Positions 1 through 9,278 of a stretch of 42,935 nucleotides of DNA are shown here, in pieces. The notes beneath the pieces were generated by a model that saw only the letters and a list, made by a program, of their open reading frames with translations, did not search any database and was not told the DNA's origin. The position numbers and the translations under genes were made by a program. This DNA is from Nitrospirota bacterium (GTDB taxonomy: Bacteria; Nitrospirota; Leptospirillia; Leptospirillales; Leptospirillaceae), in contig JAKAYF010000009.1 of NCBI GenBank assembly GCA_021816465.1, positions 1 through 42,935 of the forward strand, read 5' to 3'. How positions within the stretch are numbered: position 1 is the stretch's first letter; each line of letters begins with the position of its first letter.

Positions 1-93
1 GAAATACTGGATATTGCATTTGATCGGGCTCGTCTTTTTCACGAGTACTACAGGGACTATTGCATGGCATTCGATGCAGGGGTCATCGGTTGA
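1..93 (+). CDS. 3' end of a truncated CDS (…EILDIAFDRARLFHEYYRDYCMAFDAGVIG*), product unknown
   Basis: Open frame from base 1 to TGA at 91-93; too short to assign. Confidence 0.45.
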   Translation, partial: EILDIAFDRARLFHEYYRDYCMAFDAGVIG

Positions 94-166
94 TTCCTGA
101 CAAGACACCTTTGACGTCACAGTCTGGAATTATCTCTGACCCGACCGCGTTCGAAGGGCGGACCGG

Positions 167-1147
167 TTATCGTCCGGGGAACATTTTTGACTCGAATTGC
201 CATGCGTGTCTGATGATCGTGTCGATATCAGGATAACATGGTGCCCACCCCAGATCTCTCTTGATCATTCGGCTGTCAGCGACCAGGCGGGGTGGATCTC
301 CCGCTCTCCTTTCTCCGGTTTCTACCCTGATGGATTTCTGCGTAACCCTTTCTGCCGCAGCGATTACTTCAAGAACGGAAAATCCCTGTCCATTTCCAAG
401 ATTGTAGGAGATGGAATCCCCCCCGGACTCAAGGTGCATGAGGGCGAGCAGGTGAGCTTCGCAAAGATCGATGACATGGATGTAGTCCCGGATGCATGTG
501 CCGTCGGGTGTATCGTAGTCTCTGCCATAAACGGTGATAAAGTCCCGTTCCCCGGAGGCCGCTTTCAGAATCAGGGGGATCAGGTGGGTTTCGGGGTGGT
601 GTCTTTCTCCGGTTCTTCCGTCCGGGTCTGCCCCCGCCGCATTGAAGTATCGAAGAGCCACACTTTTCAGGCCATAAGCCTGTCCGTAATCGGCGAGGAT
701 CTCCTCGACAAACAGTTTGGTCCGACCGTAAGGGTTGACGGGATATTTGGGGTGGGATTCATCAATAGGAGTTCTCGAGGGGATACCAAAAATGGCGGCA
801 GTGGAAGAAAAGATGAATTTTTTGACTCCGGCATCAATCATGGCATCAAGGAGGACAAGTGTTCTTGAAACATTGTTGTTGTAGTACTTGGTCGGAGAGG
901 TAACGGATTCTCCGACCTGGATAAAGGAGGCAAAATGCATGACGGCGTCAAATCTGTTTTCAGACATGAGCCGGTCAAGAAGCGGACGGTCACCAATATC
1001 ACCGGGAACAAAAGTCGTGTCGAGTATGGATTCTCTGTGGCCGTTTGAGAGGTTATCGAGGACAACAACTTCGTGGCCGGATTTTTTCAGTAAAAGGACC
1101 ATGTGGGATCCGATATAGCCCGCTCCGCCAGTGACAAGTATCTTCAA
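167..1147 (-). CDS. galE: UDP-glucose 4-epimerase
   Basis: N-terminal MKILVTGGAGYIGSHMV Rossmann motif, SSTAAIFG and YGRTK catalytic motifs, ALRYFNAAGADPDG; full-length 326 aa. Confidence 0.95.
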   Translation of the reverse strand: MKILVTGGAGYIGSHMVLLLKKSGHEVVVLDNLSNGHRESILDTTFVPGDIGDRPLLDRLMSENRFDAVMHFASFIQVGESVTSPTKYYNNNVSRTLVLLDAMIDAGVKKFIFSSTAAIFGIPSRTPIDESHPKYPVNPYGRTKLFVEEILADYGQAYGLKSVALRYFNAAGADPDGRTGERHHPETHLIPLILKAASGERDFITVYGRDYDTPDGTCIRDYIHVIDLCEAHLLALMHLESGGDSISYNLGNGQGFSVLEVIAAAERVTQKSIRVETGERRAGDPPRLVADSRMIKRDLGWAPCYPDIDTIIRHAWQFESKMFPGR

Positions 1148-1432
1148 TTTTTTTCTCCAATGATCGGGCCAGTTCTCACGGCACTCAGCGTCTTTTTGCA
1201 GGGGACCCTCCCCATTTGGCCTTTATGATCTGGATATTTGTTCCGCCCGGATCTCCTGCCAAATCCTATCAGAGTCATATTGAATTTCCAAAAATAAAAG
1301 CGGTCGACCTGTTTTGGCGATGGGTGCATTTTTTCCGATCAGCCCGGAATCCTGAAATATCAATGATTTTTCCAGGTTAATCCAAATTTGGTTTGAATTT
1401 GCTTCCCCCCTCAGATACACTTGAATAATTGA

Positions 1433-2176
1433 GTGGTTGGCTATTGGCGCTTCAATGGACTCATTTTCGAGCGGAAAGGAATGGTTATGGGGCCAAGGGG
1501 GTATAAAGGGCTCGATTCTTTTTTGTTCCTGTACGCTCTACCTCTTCCTTCCGGTATGGTGTCCTGCGGAAGCCGGGTGCTCAAACCTGTCTCTTTTTTT
1601 CCTTATCGCACCCTTGGAGGTATCCATATCACGATGACCGGGTTTCGTCGGGGAAAGCTCTCTTTTTTGTCCGGTTATTACGAGTGTGATGGGGTTAGGG
1701 GGTTCCTTGAGGCATCGGCTGAGCTGAGGGGAACTTTGGCCATTCGTGAGATCCTTCCTTCAGAGGGCTGGATATTTGAAGGAGATGGAACTTTTTTCCC
1801 GCGAGGTGGTTCAGTTGAAGCGAGGGTAAGGGCAACCCTTCCGATGCGGAAGACCTTCAGTTTCATGGATGTTCGCCACGGAGTTGTTTACTTTCGACAG
1901 GATGCCGGAGCCATGCTTTCCCTGCTCTCGGTCAAGGGAAACTGGTCGGCGGCCATACAGAAAACGCTCGACTCAGGTTGGCGGGTTGCTGCCATGGGCT
2001 ATCGATCGTCATCGATTCAGACCGACCAGATTGTCGAGAGAGGCCTGTTGCCTGTTTTGGATACAGAGGCAATGTCAGGCTGTCCGTCTCCGGAAGGCAG
2101 GAGTCAGGAATCTGTTTTGCCACTTTTGACGCAGGAGGATATCTTTTTGGTTCAGGTCGAGAAAGAAGGTGATTGA
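1433..2176 (+). CDS. hypothetical protein (internal ATG near 1481 after AAAGGA is a likelier start)
   Basis: Long ORF in the transcribed direction of the next gene; no recognised motif. Confidence 0.5.
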   Translation: MVGYWRFNGLIFERKGMVMGPRGYKGLDSFLFLYALPLPSGMVSCGSRVLKPVSFFPYRTLGGIHITMTGFRRGKLSFLSGYYECDGVRGFLEASAELRGTLAIREILPSEGWIFEGDGTFFPRGGSVEARVRATLPMRKTFSFMDVRHGVVYFRQDAGAMLSLLSVKGNWSAAIQKTLDSGWRVAAMGYRSSSIQTDQIVERGLLPVLDTEAMSGCPSPEGRSQESVLPLLTQEDIFLVQVEKEGD

Positions 2177-2329
2177 CCCTGTCTGCGGTGCTGATTTTTT
2201 TTCTTTCAAAAGTCAGGGGCCTGTTTTTCTGTCCCCTCAGGCAAGTCTTTTCCCGGACGGTCACGATCTTGCCCCTTTCGTACTTGTGGTCCTTAAGATT
2301 TAAAACTCATTGAGATATATGGAGGTGAT

Positions 2330-4639
2330 GTGTCGGAAGCTTTTGGGGATGAGCCCATGATTGTTGCACGTAGAAAAAGCTTTGATTCCGGATTGGGCTT
2401 CAGGTCTGCCCTGTCGTGGATATCTGCAGCAATTGCGCCCTTACTGCTCGGAACCGTTCTGGCGGGCTGTCATATGGAGTCAGGGGCCGGACCAGCTTCT
2501 GCGGGATACGGGGAGACCCGGATTGCCCGGACGAAACCTTTGCCTGTCGATCCTCCAAGACCATGGCAGTCCTATTATCATGAGCTTCAGTCTTACATCA
2601 ATCAGGATCTCGGTAATCCGTTCCTTGCGCTGGATGAGACCGAAAAGGTCCTTCGTTATCGCCCCAAGTCATTGTCGATGCGCCTTAGAAAAGCTCATCT
2701 GCAGGAAAAAATCGGAGATGAGAAGGGGGCAATTCAAACGCTGAAAAATCTGACAGAAGATTACCCGAAAAGGATCTCTCCCTGGCTTGACCTAGCCCGG
2801 ATAGAACGTATCCAGGCCCTTGGAATTCAGGATCCTACTCTCAGAAATATGCGTTTTGAGGACATCATCACTCTCTACCGTCAACACGTTCTTCCCCTGG
2901 ATCCATTGAAGGAAGAAGTTTATGTTGCCATTGATGATCTGTACAATCGTACCGGCCAACGAGAGAAAGGCATTGAGGTACTCAAAGAAGGTGTCGGGAA
3001 GAATCCGGCATCGAGCTATCTGCCATTCTACCTGGGATTCCAGCTGGCAAGGGAGAAAGATTTTAACGGGGCAAGAAAGGCCTTCGCTCTTTCGGTTAAA
3101 AGAAACTCCGGTTTTGAGCCCGGATGGGAGTCTTTGGGGGACCTTGACGCCACCCTTGGAAACTATCCTGAAGCAGACAAGTACTATCGCGTCATCCTGG
3201 ACCGGATACATCCAGGAGATCCTCAGGTGGAAGGCAAGCTGCTTAAGGATCTGCTTTCGGAGGGGAAGACCCGCGAAGCCATTTCTTTCCTGGGACAAGT
3301 CATCAAGGAGCATCCGGACGATGAGCGCTTCGGGCTTATCCTGACATCCCTGCTTCTGGAGGACAATCAGCTCGATCGGGCAATCGGGGAGGTTCAGTCA
3401 ATTATCCGTGACAATCCAGGAGATGAAAAGCTCCTGTCATTTCTCGGATCTGTCTATGAGCGATCCCTTCATCTGCCAGAGGCGGTTGATACTTACAGGC
3501 TGATGATCAAGCGCTTTCCCCACAGTGATCTGGGCTATTTCCTTCTGGGAGACCTGTTCCGCCGACTGGAAAATCCCAAGGCTGCAATCAGGAATTTTCT
3601 TAAAGCGCAGAAACTGGCTCCTGGTAAATGGGAGATTCCTTTTTCCATATCTCTTGCGGAGATGGACCTCAAGCGTTTTCCTGAAGCACGGAAGTATCTC
3701 GCCCGGGCGATGTCGATTCATCCTGACAGCGCTGTGCTGTACTTCAATCGGGGTGTTCTTTTTGACCAGTGGAACCACAAGAAATACCAGAAACAGTCCC
3801 AGAGGGATCTGGAACGGGCGATTGCCCTGGATCCGAAGATGGCTGATGCACTTAACTATCTGGGATACACCTGGGTTGTGGATCATGGAAGTTTGACTGC
3901 GGCAAGGTATCTTATTTTGAGGGCACTGACGGTAGATCCGAAAAACGGTTCTTTCAGGGATAGTATCGGATGGTGCTATTTTCACATGGGACAGATCTAC
4001 AAGGCTCTTCGCGAAGAGTCGACAGCCTATGAACTGATGCCGCACGATGCAACCGTCCTGGCCCATCTTTCACGAATTGAGATGGCGGTGGCAAAGGGAC
4101 TTTCCTCGAATTCCCTGACTCCACGGAGACAGGCGATTATAGCCCAGTCGGCGGCAATGGCCTCCCTGTCCCAGAAAAGCTTTTCAAAAGATTTTGCTGT
4201 TAAAAGACTTCGGGAAGATGCCCGATACCATCTGAGGGCATCGATCATGCGCCATCCGATGAAAGCAAAGAGAGTGGCCCTTTATAAAAAATATTTTGCA
4301 AAGGAAGACCCGGCTTTCCCGAAGGATTTTGCAAAAGCCAAAAGGCAATGGCATCTTCTCCACCCGGGTAAGGGCCGCCCCACGATATACAGGGTGAAAA
4401 CCGGTGACACCCTTGAGACCGTTGCCGCAAAGGGCATCATTTATGGAGACCCCCGGTACTGGCGTACGCTCCTGAAGGCTAACGCCCAAACGGTAACAAA
4501 TCCCAACAAGCTTCCATGGGGGCTTATTCTCAAGATACCCTCATCTCCAACGGCGATTGGAGCGCGTCAGGATTCTTCCCTGGGAGAAAAGTCACCGATC
4601 TTTTCATCAGGATCGAAAGGAAATGGACATGTCGACTGA
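2330..4639 (+). CDS. large TPR-repeat lipoprotein with C-terminal LysM-like domain
   Basis: GTG start behind GGAGGTGAT; lipobox LLGTVLAGC; many TPR-like repeats; C-terminal YRVKTGDTLETVAAKGIIYGDPRYWRTLLKAN...NPNKLPWGLILKIP resembles LysM. Confidence 0.8.
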   Translation: MSEAFGDEPMIVARRKSFDSGLGFRSALSWISAAIAPLLLGTVLAGCHMESGAGPASAGYGETRIARTKPLPVDPPRPWQSYYHELQSYINQDLGNPFLALDETEKVLRYRPKSLSMRLRKAHLQEKIGDEKGAIQTLKNLTEDYPKRISPWLDLARIERIQALGIQDPTLRNMRFEDIITLYRQHVLPLDPLKEEVYVAIDDLYNRTGQREKGIEVLKEGVGKNPASSYLPFYLGFQLAREKDFNGARKAFALSVKRNSGFEPGWESLGDLDATLGNYPEADKYYRVILDRIHPGDPQVEGKLLKDLLSEGKTREAISFLGQVIKEHPDDERFGLILTSLLLEDNQLDRAIGEVQSIIRDNPGDEKLLSFLGSVYERSLHLPEAVDTYRLMIKRFPHSDLGYFLLGDLFRRLENPKAAIRNFLKAQKLAPGKWEIPFSISLAEMDLKRFPEARKYLARAMSIHPDSAVLYFNRGVLFDQWNHKKYQKQSQRDLERAIALDPKMADALNYLGYTWVVDHGSLTAARYLILRALTVDPKNGSFRDSIGWCYFHMGQIYKALREESTAYELMPHDATVLAHLSRIEMAVAKGLSSNSLTPRRQAIIAQSAAMASLSQKSFSKDFAVKRLREDARYHLRASIMRHPMKAKRVALYKKYFAKEDPAFPKDFAKAKRQWHLLHPGKGRPTIYRVKTGDTLETVAAKGIIYGDPRYWRTLLKANAQTVTNPNKLPWGLILKIPSSPTAIGARQDSSLGEKSPIFSSGSKGNGHVD

Positions 4640-5816
4640 GAAAGATGCGCACAACCCCGTTCCCTTTTTCGACCTGACGAGGCAATACGCCCAAATTCAG
4701 GATGAGATCCTCCCTGTCGTTTCCTCTGTTCTTTCAACCCAACAGTTTATTTTGGGAGAGAGCGTTCGTCGTTTTGAGGAAAAGATGGCTTCCTGGTGGG
4801 GACTACCCCATGCGGTAGGTGTCGCCTCAGGAACGGATGCGCTGATCCTTTCCCTGAGAGCCGCAGGACTCAAAGCAGGAGAAACTGTTCTTGTGCCATC
4901 CTTCACTTTTTACGCATCGGCATCCTCAATCTTCTTGGCAGGTGGTCGGCCCCTCTTCACGGAGGTCAATCCCGATACGTTCAATGTTACGACAAAAGAA
5001 CTGGGGGAGATGCTCGCCCTCCGGGGAGAGCGCCGGAATGGTCTCTGGTTTGACAAGTCAACAGGATCGAGAATTTCCGGTATCGTGGTCGTCCATTTAT
5101 ATGGTCAGATGGCGGACATGCAGTCTCTCTCCTCCTTTGCCAGTTCTGAAGGTCTCTGGATTGTTGAGGACGCATGCCAGGCTATTGGCGCCGAAGATCA
5201 TGGAAAGCCTCCCGGCACTTATTCTGTTGCGGCCGCTTATTCTTTTTTCCCTACAAAAAATCTTGGGGGTGGGGGAGACGGAGGCATGATTGCGACAATG
5301 CGTGGGGATGTCGATGCACATTTGCGATCTCTTCGCGTCCACGGGAGCCTTCGCCGTTACTACCATGATGAGCTTGGCTACAACTCCCGTCTCGATGCTA
5401 TTCAGGCGGCCATCCTGGGAGTCAAGCTCGGGCACCTTCATTCCTGGAACAGGAGAAGGGAGACGATCGCCCGGACATACAATGAAAATCTCAAATCCAC
5501 TCCAGGGCTTCTGCTTCCGGTCGTGGCTTCAGGGGCCAAGCATGTTTATCATCAGTATACGGTCCGCGTCACAGGAGCGGGAAACAGGGACAAACTGAAA
5601 GACTTCCTTGCCAGCAGGCAAATAGGTTCGGAGATCTATTATCCTCTTCCGCAGCATCGTCAGGAGGCCTTTTCCTGTCTTCCGGGCCAAAACCTTCCTG
5701 TTACCGACATGTTGTCATCAGAGGTTCTGTCGCTACCTGTCTTTCCGGAGTTGACAGACTCTGAGCAGAACGCAGTCCTTTCGGCGGTCATTGATGGTAT
5801 CCGGAAAAGATCCTGA
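4623..5816 (+). CDS. DegT/DnrJ/EryC1/StrS-family PLP-dependent aminotransferase
   Basis: VPFFDLTRQYAQIQDEI, GVASGTDAL, VEDACQAIGAE, SFFPTKNLGGGGDGGMI (PLP lysine), GYNSRLDAIQAAIL. ATG 4623 (or 4629) overlaps the end of the upstream TPR gene. Confidence 0.92.
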   Translation: MDMSTEKDAHNPVPFFDLTRQYAQIQDEILPVVSSVLSTQQFILGESVRRFEEKMASWWGLPHAVGVASGTDALILSLRAAGLKAGETVLVPSFTFYASASSIFLAGGRPLFTEVNPDTFNVTTKELGEMLALRGERRNGLWFDKSTGSRISGIVVVHLYGQMADMQSLSSFASSEGLWIVEDACQAIGAEDHGKPPGTYSVAAAYSFFPTKNLGGGGDGGMIATMRGDVDAHLRSLRVHGSLRRYYHDELGYNSRLDAIQAAILGVKLGHLHSWNRRRETIARTYNENLKSTPGLLLPVVASGAKHVYHQYTVRVTGAGNRDKLKDFLASRQIGSEIYYPLPQHRQEAFSCLPGQNLPVTDMLSSEVLSLPVFPELTDSEQNAVLSAVIDGIRKRS

Positions 5817-6510
5817 ATCGTCGCTTCTTCCGATTCCTTCTCCTCCGCCAAAGGCTGTATTTGTCCTGGGAACAGATACCAATGTGGGGAAGACTCTCGT
5901 TTCTTCTTCTATTGTGGGCATTTGTCTGGGCATGGGAATGGCTGTTTCCTATTTCAAGCCCGCCCAGACGGGTGTTTCCTCTCCGGATGACCCAGCTGGT
6001 GATGCAGGTCTGGTATTGTCTCAAAATCGGCCACATCACTTTCGAGCCATGACCGGATACTGTTTCCCGGATCCGATTGATCCCATGACTGCAGCGGAAA
6101 GGGTGGGGGCCCTCATATCCAGGACCGATCTTCTTCAAAAGTTTCATTCGTTGTACAGGGAAGCGGATATGACTGTCATTGAAGGGGCGGGGGGGGTCTG
6201 TTCTCCATTTTTTCCTGATGGAGAGGGGCTCTTGTCTGTCATCAAGGAAGTCAAATGGCCCTTTCATACCATTCTTGTTTCTCATCCTCATATCGGAACC
6301 CTGTCTCAGACTCTTCTGGCTGTTCAATACCTGAGATCCCGTCTTACCGGAACTCTTTCCCTGGTTCTTGTGCCAAGGCCGATCCCTGATCCGAATCCTC
6401 TTGCTTCTCTGCTGAATCCGGGGACTTTTTGCAGGATTTTTCCAGAAATTGATGTTTTTGTATGGGAAAATAAAAGATTCTCCCTTGTTTCCGGTTCCCG
6501 GGAAGAGTGA
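5794..6510 (+). CDS. bioD: dethiobiotin synthetase
   Basis: FVLGTDTNVGKTLVSS P-loop, YFKPAQTG, VIEGAGGVCSPF; overlaps the aminotransferase stop. Confidence 0.9.
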   Translation: MVSGKDPESSLLPIPSPPPKAVFVLGTDTNVGKTLVSSSIVGICLGMGMAVSYFKPAQTGVSSPDDPAGDAGLVLSQNRPHHFRAMTGYCFPDPIDPMTAAERVGALISRTDLLQKFHSLYREADMTVIEGAGGVCSPFFPDGEGLLSVIKEVKWPFHTILVSHPHIGTLSQTLLAVQYLRSRLTGTLSLVLVPRPIPDPNPLASLLNPGTFCRIFPEIDVFVWENKRFSLVSGSREE

Positions 6511-7509
6511 TCAGGGAGAGACTGGTCCAACAATGTTTTTGTTCGCCCTGCCAGCTTCGAAGTCGGAAAGATTTTCGATGGTTGTTTCGGCAATTGTTTT
6601 CATGGCCTCTCTGGTGAAAAAAGCCTGATGTCCGGTGACGATGACATTGGGAAAGGTCAGAAGCCGGGAAAATAGGTCATCAGTGATGATCTCATCAGAA
6701 AAATTTCTGAAATAAAGGGCTGTTTCTTCCTCATAGACATCAAGTCCGGCCCCTCCGAGGCGTTTTGCCTTGAGAGCATCGACGAGAGCTTTTGTATCGA
6801 TCAGTGCACCCCGGCTGGTGTTGATAAGAATGGCACAATCCGGCATCTTTTGGAGTCTGTCGGCATTGATCAGATGGTAGGTCTGGGAAGTCAGGGGAAT
6901 ATGCAGGCTTGTGATTAACGATTGAGAGAGAAGTGTATCGAGTTCGACATACTTCATTCCAAGTTCCAGGCATTGAGGATTTTCCCAAAGATCGTGTCCA
7001 AGAAGCGAGCAGCCCATGCCGTTGAGAATCCTGGCAAGGGCCAGTCCGATTTTTCCTGTTCCAATTATTCCGACGGTTTTCCCGTGCATGTCAAAGCCCA
7101 TCAGCCCATCAAGGAGAAAATTCTCTTCCCTGACTCTGTTATAGGCTTTGTGGAGATGTCTGTTCAGTGCGAGAATCAATCCCAGGGCAAATTCAGCGAC
7201 TGAATAGGGAGAGTAATCCTGAACCCGCATGACCGTAATCCCGAGATTTGCGGCTGAATCGAGATCGACGTGATTAAATCCTGTGCTCCGAAGGGCCAGA
7301 AGGCGTGTTCCGCCTTTTGCAAGAATTGAAAGAACCGGTCCATCGAGAATATCGTCGACAAAACAGGAGATCGCAGGGAACCCCGCTGCGAGTGGAGCGG
7401 TATTCCGGTCAAGGATGCTTTCGAGATACTGTAACTTGTGCACTCCCTGATTGGCGCAATCGAGAAAGGTTTTGTCATAGGGGCGCGCGCTTGTGACCAG
7501 TACTCTCAT
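6511..7509 (-). CDS. ldhA: D-lactate dehydrogenase / D-2-hydroxyacid dehydrogenase
   Basis: LRSTGFNHVDL, VGIIGTGKIGLALARIL, INTSRGALIDTKALVDAL, GLDVYEEE, NVIVTGHQAFFTREA. Confidence 0.88.
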   Translation of the reverse strand: MRVLVTSARPYDKTFLDCANQGVHKLQYLESILDRNTAPLAAGFPAISCFVDDILDGPVLSILAKGGTRLLALRSTGFNHVDLDSAANLGITVMRVQDYSPYSVAEFALGLILALNRHLHKAYNRVREENFLLDGLMGFDMHGKTVGIIGTGKIGLALARILNGMGCSLLGHDLWENPQCLELGMKYVELDTLLSQSLITSLHIPLTSQTYHLINADRLQKMPDCAILINTSRGALIDTKALVDALKAKRLGGAGLDVYEEETALYFRNFSDEIITDDLFSRLLTFPNVIVTGHQAFFTREAMKTIAETTIENLSDFEAGRANKNIVGPVSP

Positions 7510-7624
7510 CGCAATCTCCTTTCCTGGCGGAGTTTAGGAAATCAGACGATGCCGCCAACGCAAGTCCGGCAGGAAAAGGATAGTCCTTTTCCGGGTTCAT
7601 TCCAATTCCGGATGAAGCATCGTG

Positions 7625-7741
7625 GAGAGCTGTCACTCTCGGTCTCCCGGCATATTGTTTGAGGAGCTCCCTTCGGGAGCTTTGCCGGATGACCGGGGAA
7701 ATGACAAATCAACGATAAGGAGGACGACGATGAAGCGATAA
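7625..7741 (+). promoter_or_regulatory. structured leader region upstream of gadB with nested stem-loops and a strong SD preceding ATG-AAG-CGA-TAA
   Basis: GAGAG(7625-7629)/CTCTC(7636-7640); outer stem CCGGCA(7647-7652)/TGCCGG(7683-7688) enclosing AGCTCCC(7665-7671)-TTC-GGGAGCT(7675-7681); AAGGAGG 7717-7723; mini-ORF 7730-7741. Confidence 0.4.
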
Positions 7742-7835
7742 AATAAAGTAACTGCCTCTTTCTGTTTTCTCCATCGGGAGCGACATCATTGAATGAATCG
7801 GTCTTTCAGGCCTTAAAATCCAAAAAGGAGAGAAA

Positions 7836-9209
7836 ATGCTGACAAGACGACATCATGCGAGTGAATCTGGAGAATTTCTGGCTCCAACATACGGAACCCG
7901 GTTTTTTGCGAATGATCTGGCGGCTTTTCGCATGCCCGGAAATGGGATGACGCCACAAAGCGCCTATCAGATTATTCATGATGAACTGGAACTTGATGGA
8001 AATCCTTCCCTGAACCTGGCCTCATTTGTTACAACCTGGATGGAGCCGGAAGCTCAGAAGCTCATTATGGAAAATCTTCAAAAAAATCTTGTGGATCAAA
8101 GTGAATACCCCCAGACAGGGTTGATCCAGCACAGGGTCATTCACATGCTGGCATCCCTGTTTCATGCACCACAGGATCAGGATGTGACGGGAACATCGAC
8201 GATTGGCTCATCGGAGGCCATTCTTCTCGGGCTCCTGGCCCATAAAAAAAAATGGCAAAACAACCGGAAAAAGAAGGGGCTTCCCTCGGACTCTCCCAAT
8301 CTGGTTGTTGGTGGAGATGTTCATGTTGTCTGGGAAAAGTTCTGTCGATACTTTGATGTGGAGCTCAGGACGGTTCCGCTGACTTCGGACCGTTTTGTAC
8401 TCGATGTTGCCGGGGCACTTTCCCTGGTGGATGAAAACACCATCGCGGTTGGAGCTGTCCTGGGTACAACATTCACCGGTCAGGTGGATCCTGTTGTGGA
8501 GTTAAACGATGCCCTTGAAAAGCTTTTCCGGGATAAGGGCTACTTTGTGCCGATCCATGTGGACGGGGCGAGCGGAGGATTTCTGTTGCCCTTTCTTGAA
8601 CCGGAGCTTGTATGGGACTTCCGTCTGAGCCATGTCAGATCGATTAATGTCTCTGGACATAAATTTGGTCTGGTTTACCCAGGAATAGGATGGCTCCTGT
8701 TTCGGGACAGATCCGATCTGCCGGATGACCTGGTCTTTCGGGTGAACTATCTGGGGGCGGAGGAGGAAACGTACACTCTTAACTTTTCCTCAAATGCGGC
8801 ATTCGTCATTGCCCAGTATTATAATTTGCTCAGACTGGGGAAGAAGGGATACAAACAAATTCTTGAAAACTGCCGTGAAAACGCCCGCTTCTTTGCAGGA
8901 AAGCTTTCAGAGTCTTCTTTTTTTACTCCGATCGATCCATCTCCTTCTCTCCCGATTGTTGCTTTTTCTCTGCGCGCCCCGCATGCGGGAAGGGAAATGG
9001 AGATTTCATCCGAGCTCAGAAAGTTTGGGTGGATTGTTCCGGCCTATACTCTCCCCCCCGATGCACAGGGTCTTTCTGTTCTCAGGGTGGTTGTCAGGGA
9101 ACAGGTGAGCAAAAACATGCTGGAGCACCTGCTGGAACATCTTGATATTTCTTCACAAATTCTGAAGAATCCTTCCCTGTCCGTTAAAGGATCCCCGCTG
9201 GTCTGTTGA
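7836..9209 (+). CDS. gadB: glutamate decarboxylase
   Basis: TGTSTIGSSEAILLG, HVDGASGGFLLPF, INVSGHKFGLVYPGIGW (PLP lysine), AEEETYTLNFSSNA. Confidence 0.93.
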   Translation: MLTRRHHASESGEFLAPTYGTRFFANDLAAFRMPGNGMTPQSAYQIIHDELELDGNPSLNLASFVTTWMEPEAQKLIMENLQKNLVDQSEYPQTGLIQHRVIHMLASLFHAPQDQDVTGTSTIGSSEAILLGLLAHKKKWQNNRKKKGLPSDSPNLVVGGDVHVVWEKFCRYFDVELRTVPLTSDRFVLDVAGALSLVDENTIAVGAVLGTTFTGQVDPVVELNDALEKLFRDKGYFVPIHVDGASGGFLLPFLEPELVWDFRLSHVRSINVSGHKFGLVYPGIGWLLFRDRSDLPDDLVFRVNYLGAEEETYTLNFSSNAAFVIAQYYNLLRLGKKGYKQILENCRENARFFAGKLSESSFFTPIDPSPSLPIVAFSLRAPHAGREMEISSELRKFGWIVPAYTLPPDAQGLSVLRVVVREQVSKNMLEHLLEHLDISSQILKNPSLSVKGSPLVC

Positions 9210-9278
9210 GCGGACAGATATTGGGAGCCCAGGAACATTGCAGTGGTGTTTTTGTCCTATTTGGAAGCAGGTTCTTAG

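Noticed and set aside
197-868. 223-aa plus-strand ORF
   Set aside because: Antisense to galE, which is unambiguous.
1382-1391. CCAAATTTGG 10-bp palindrome upstream of the 1433 ORF
   Set aside because: Short AT-rich palindrome expected by chance; no promoter context tying it to a gene.
3437-4066. 209-aa minus-strand ORF (and 2792-3313)
   Set aside because: Antisense to the TPR lipoprotein; no motif and no independent ribosome-binding site evidence.
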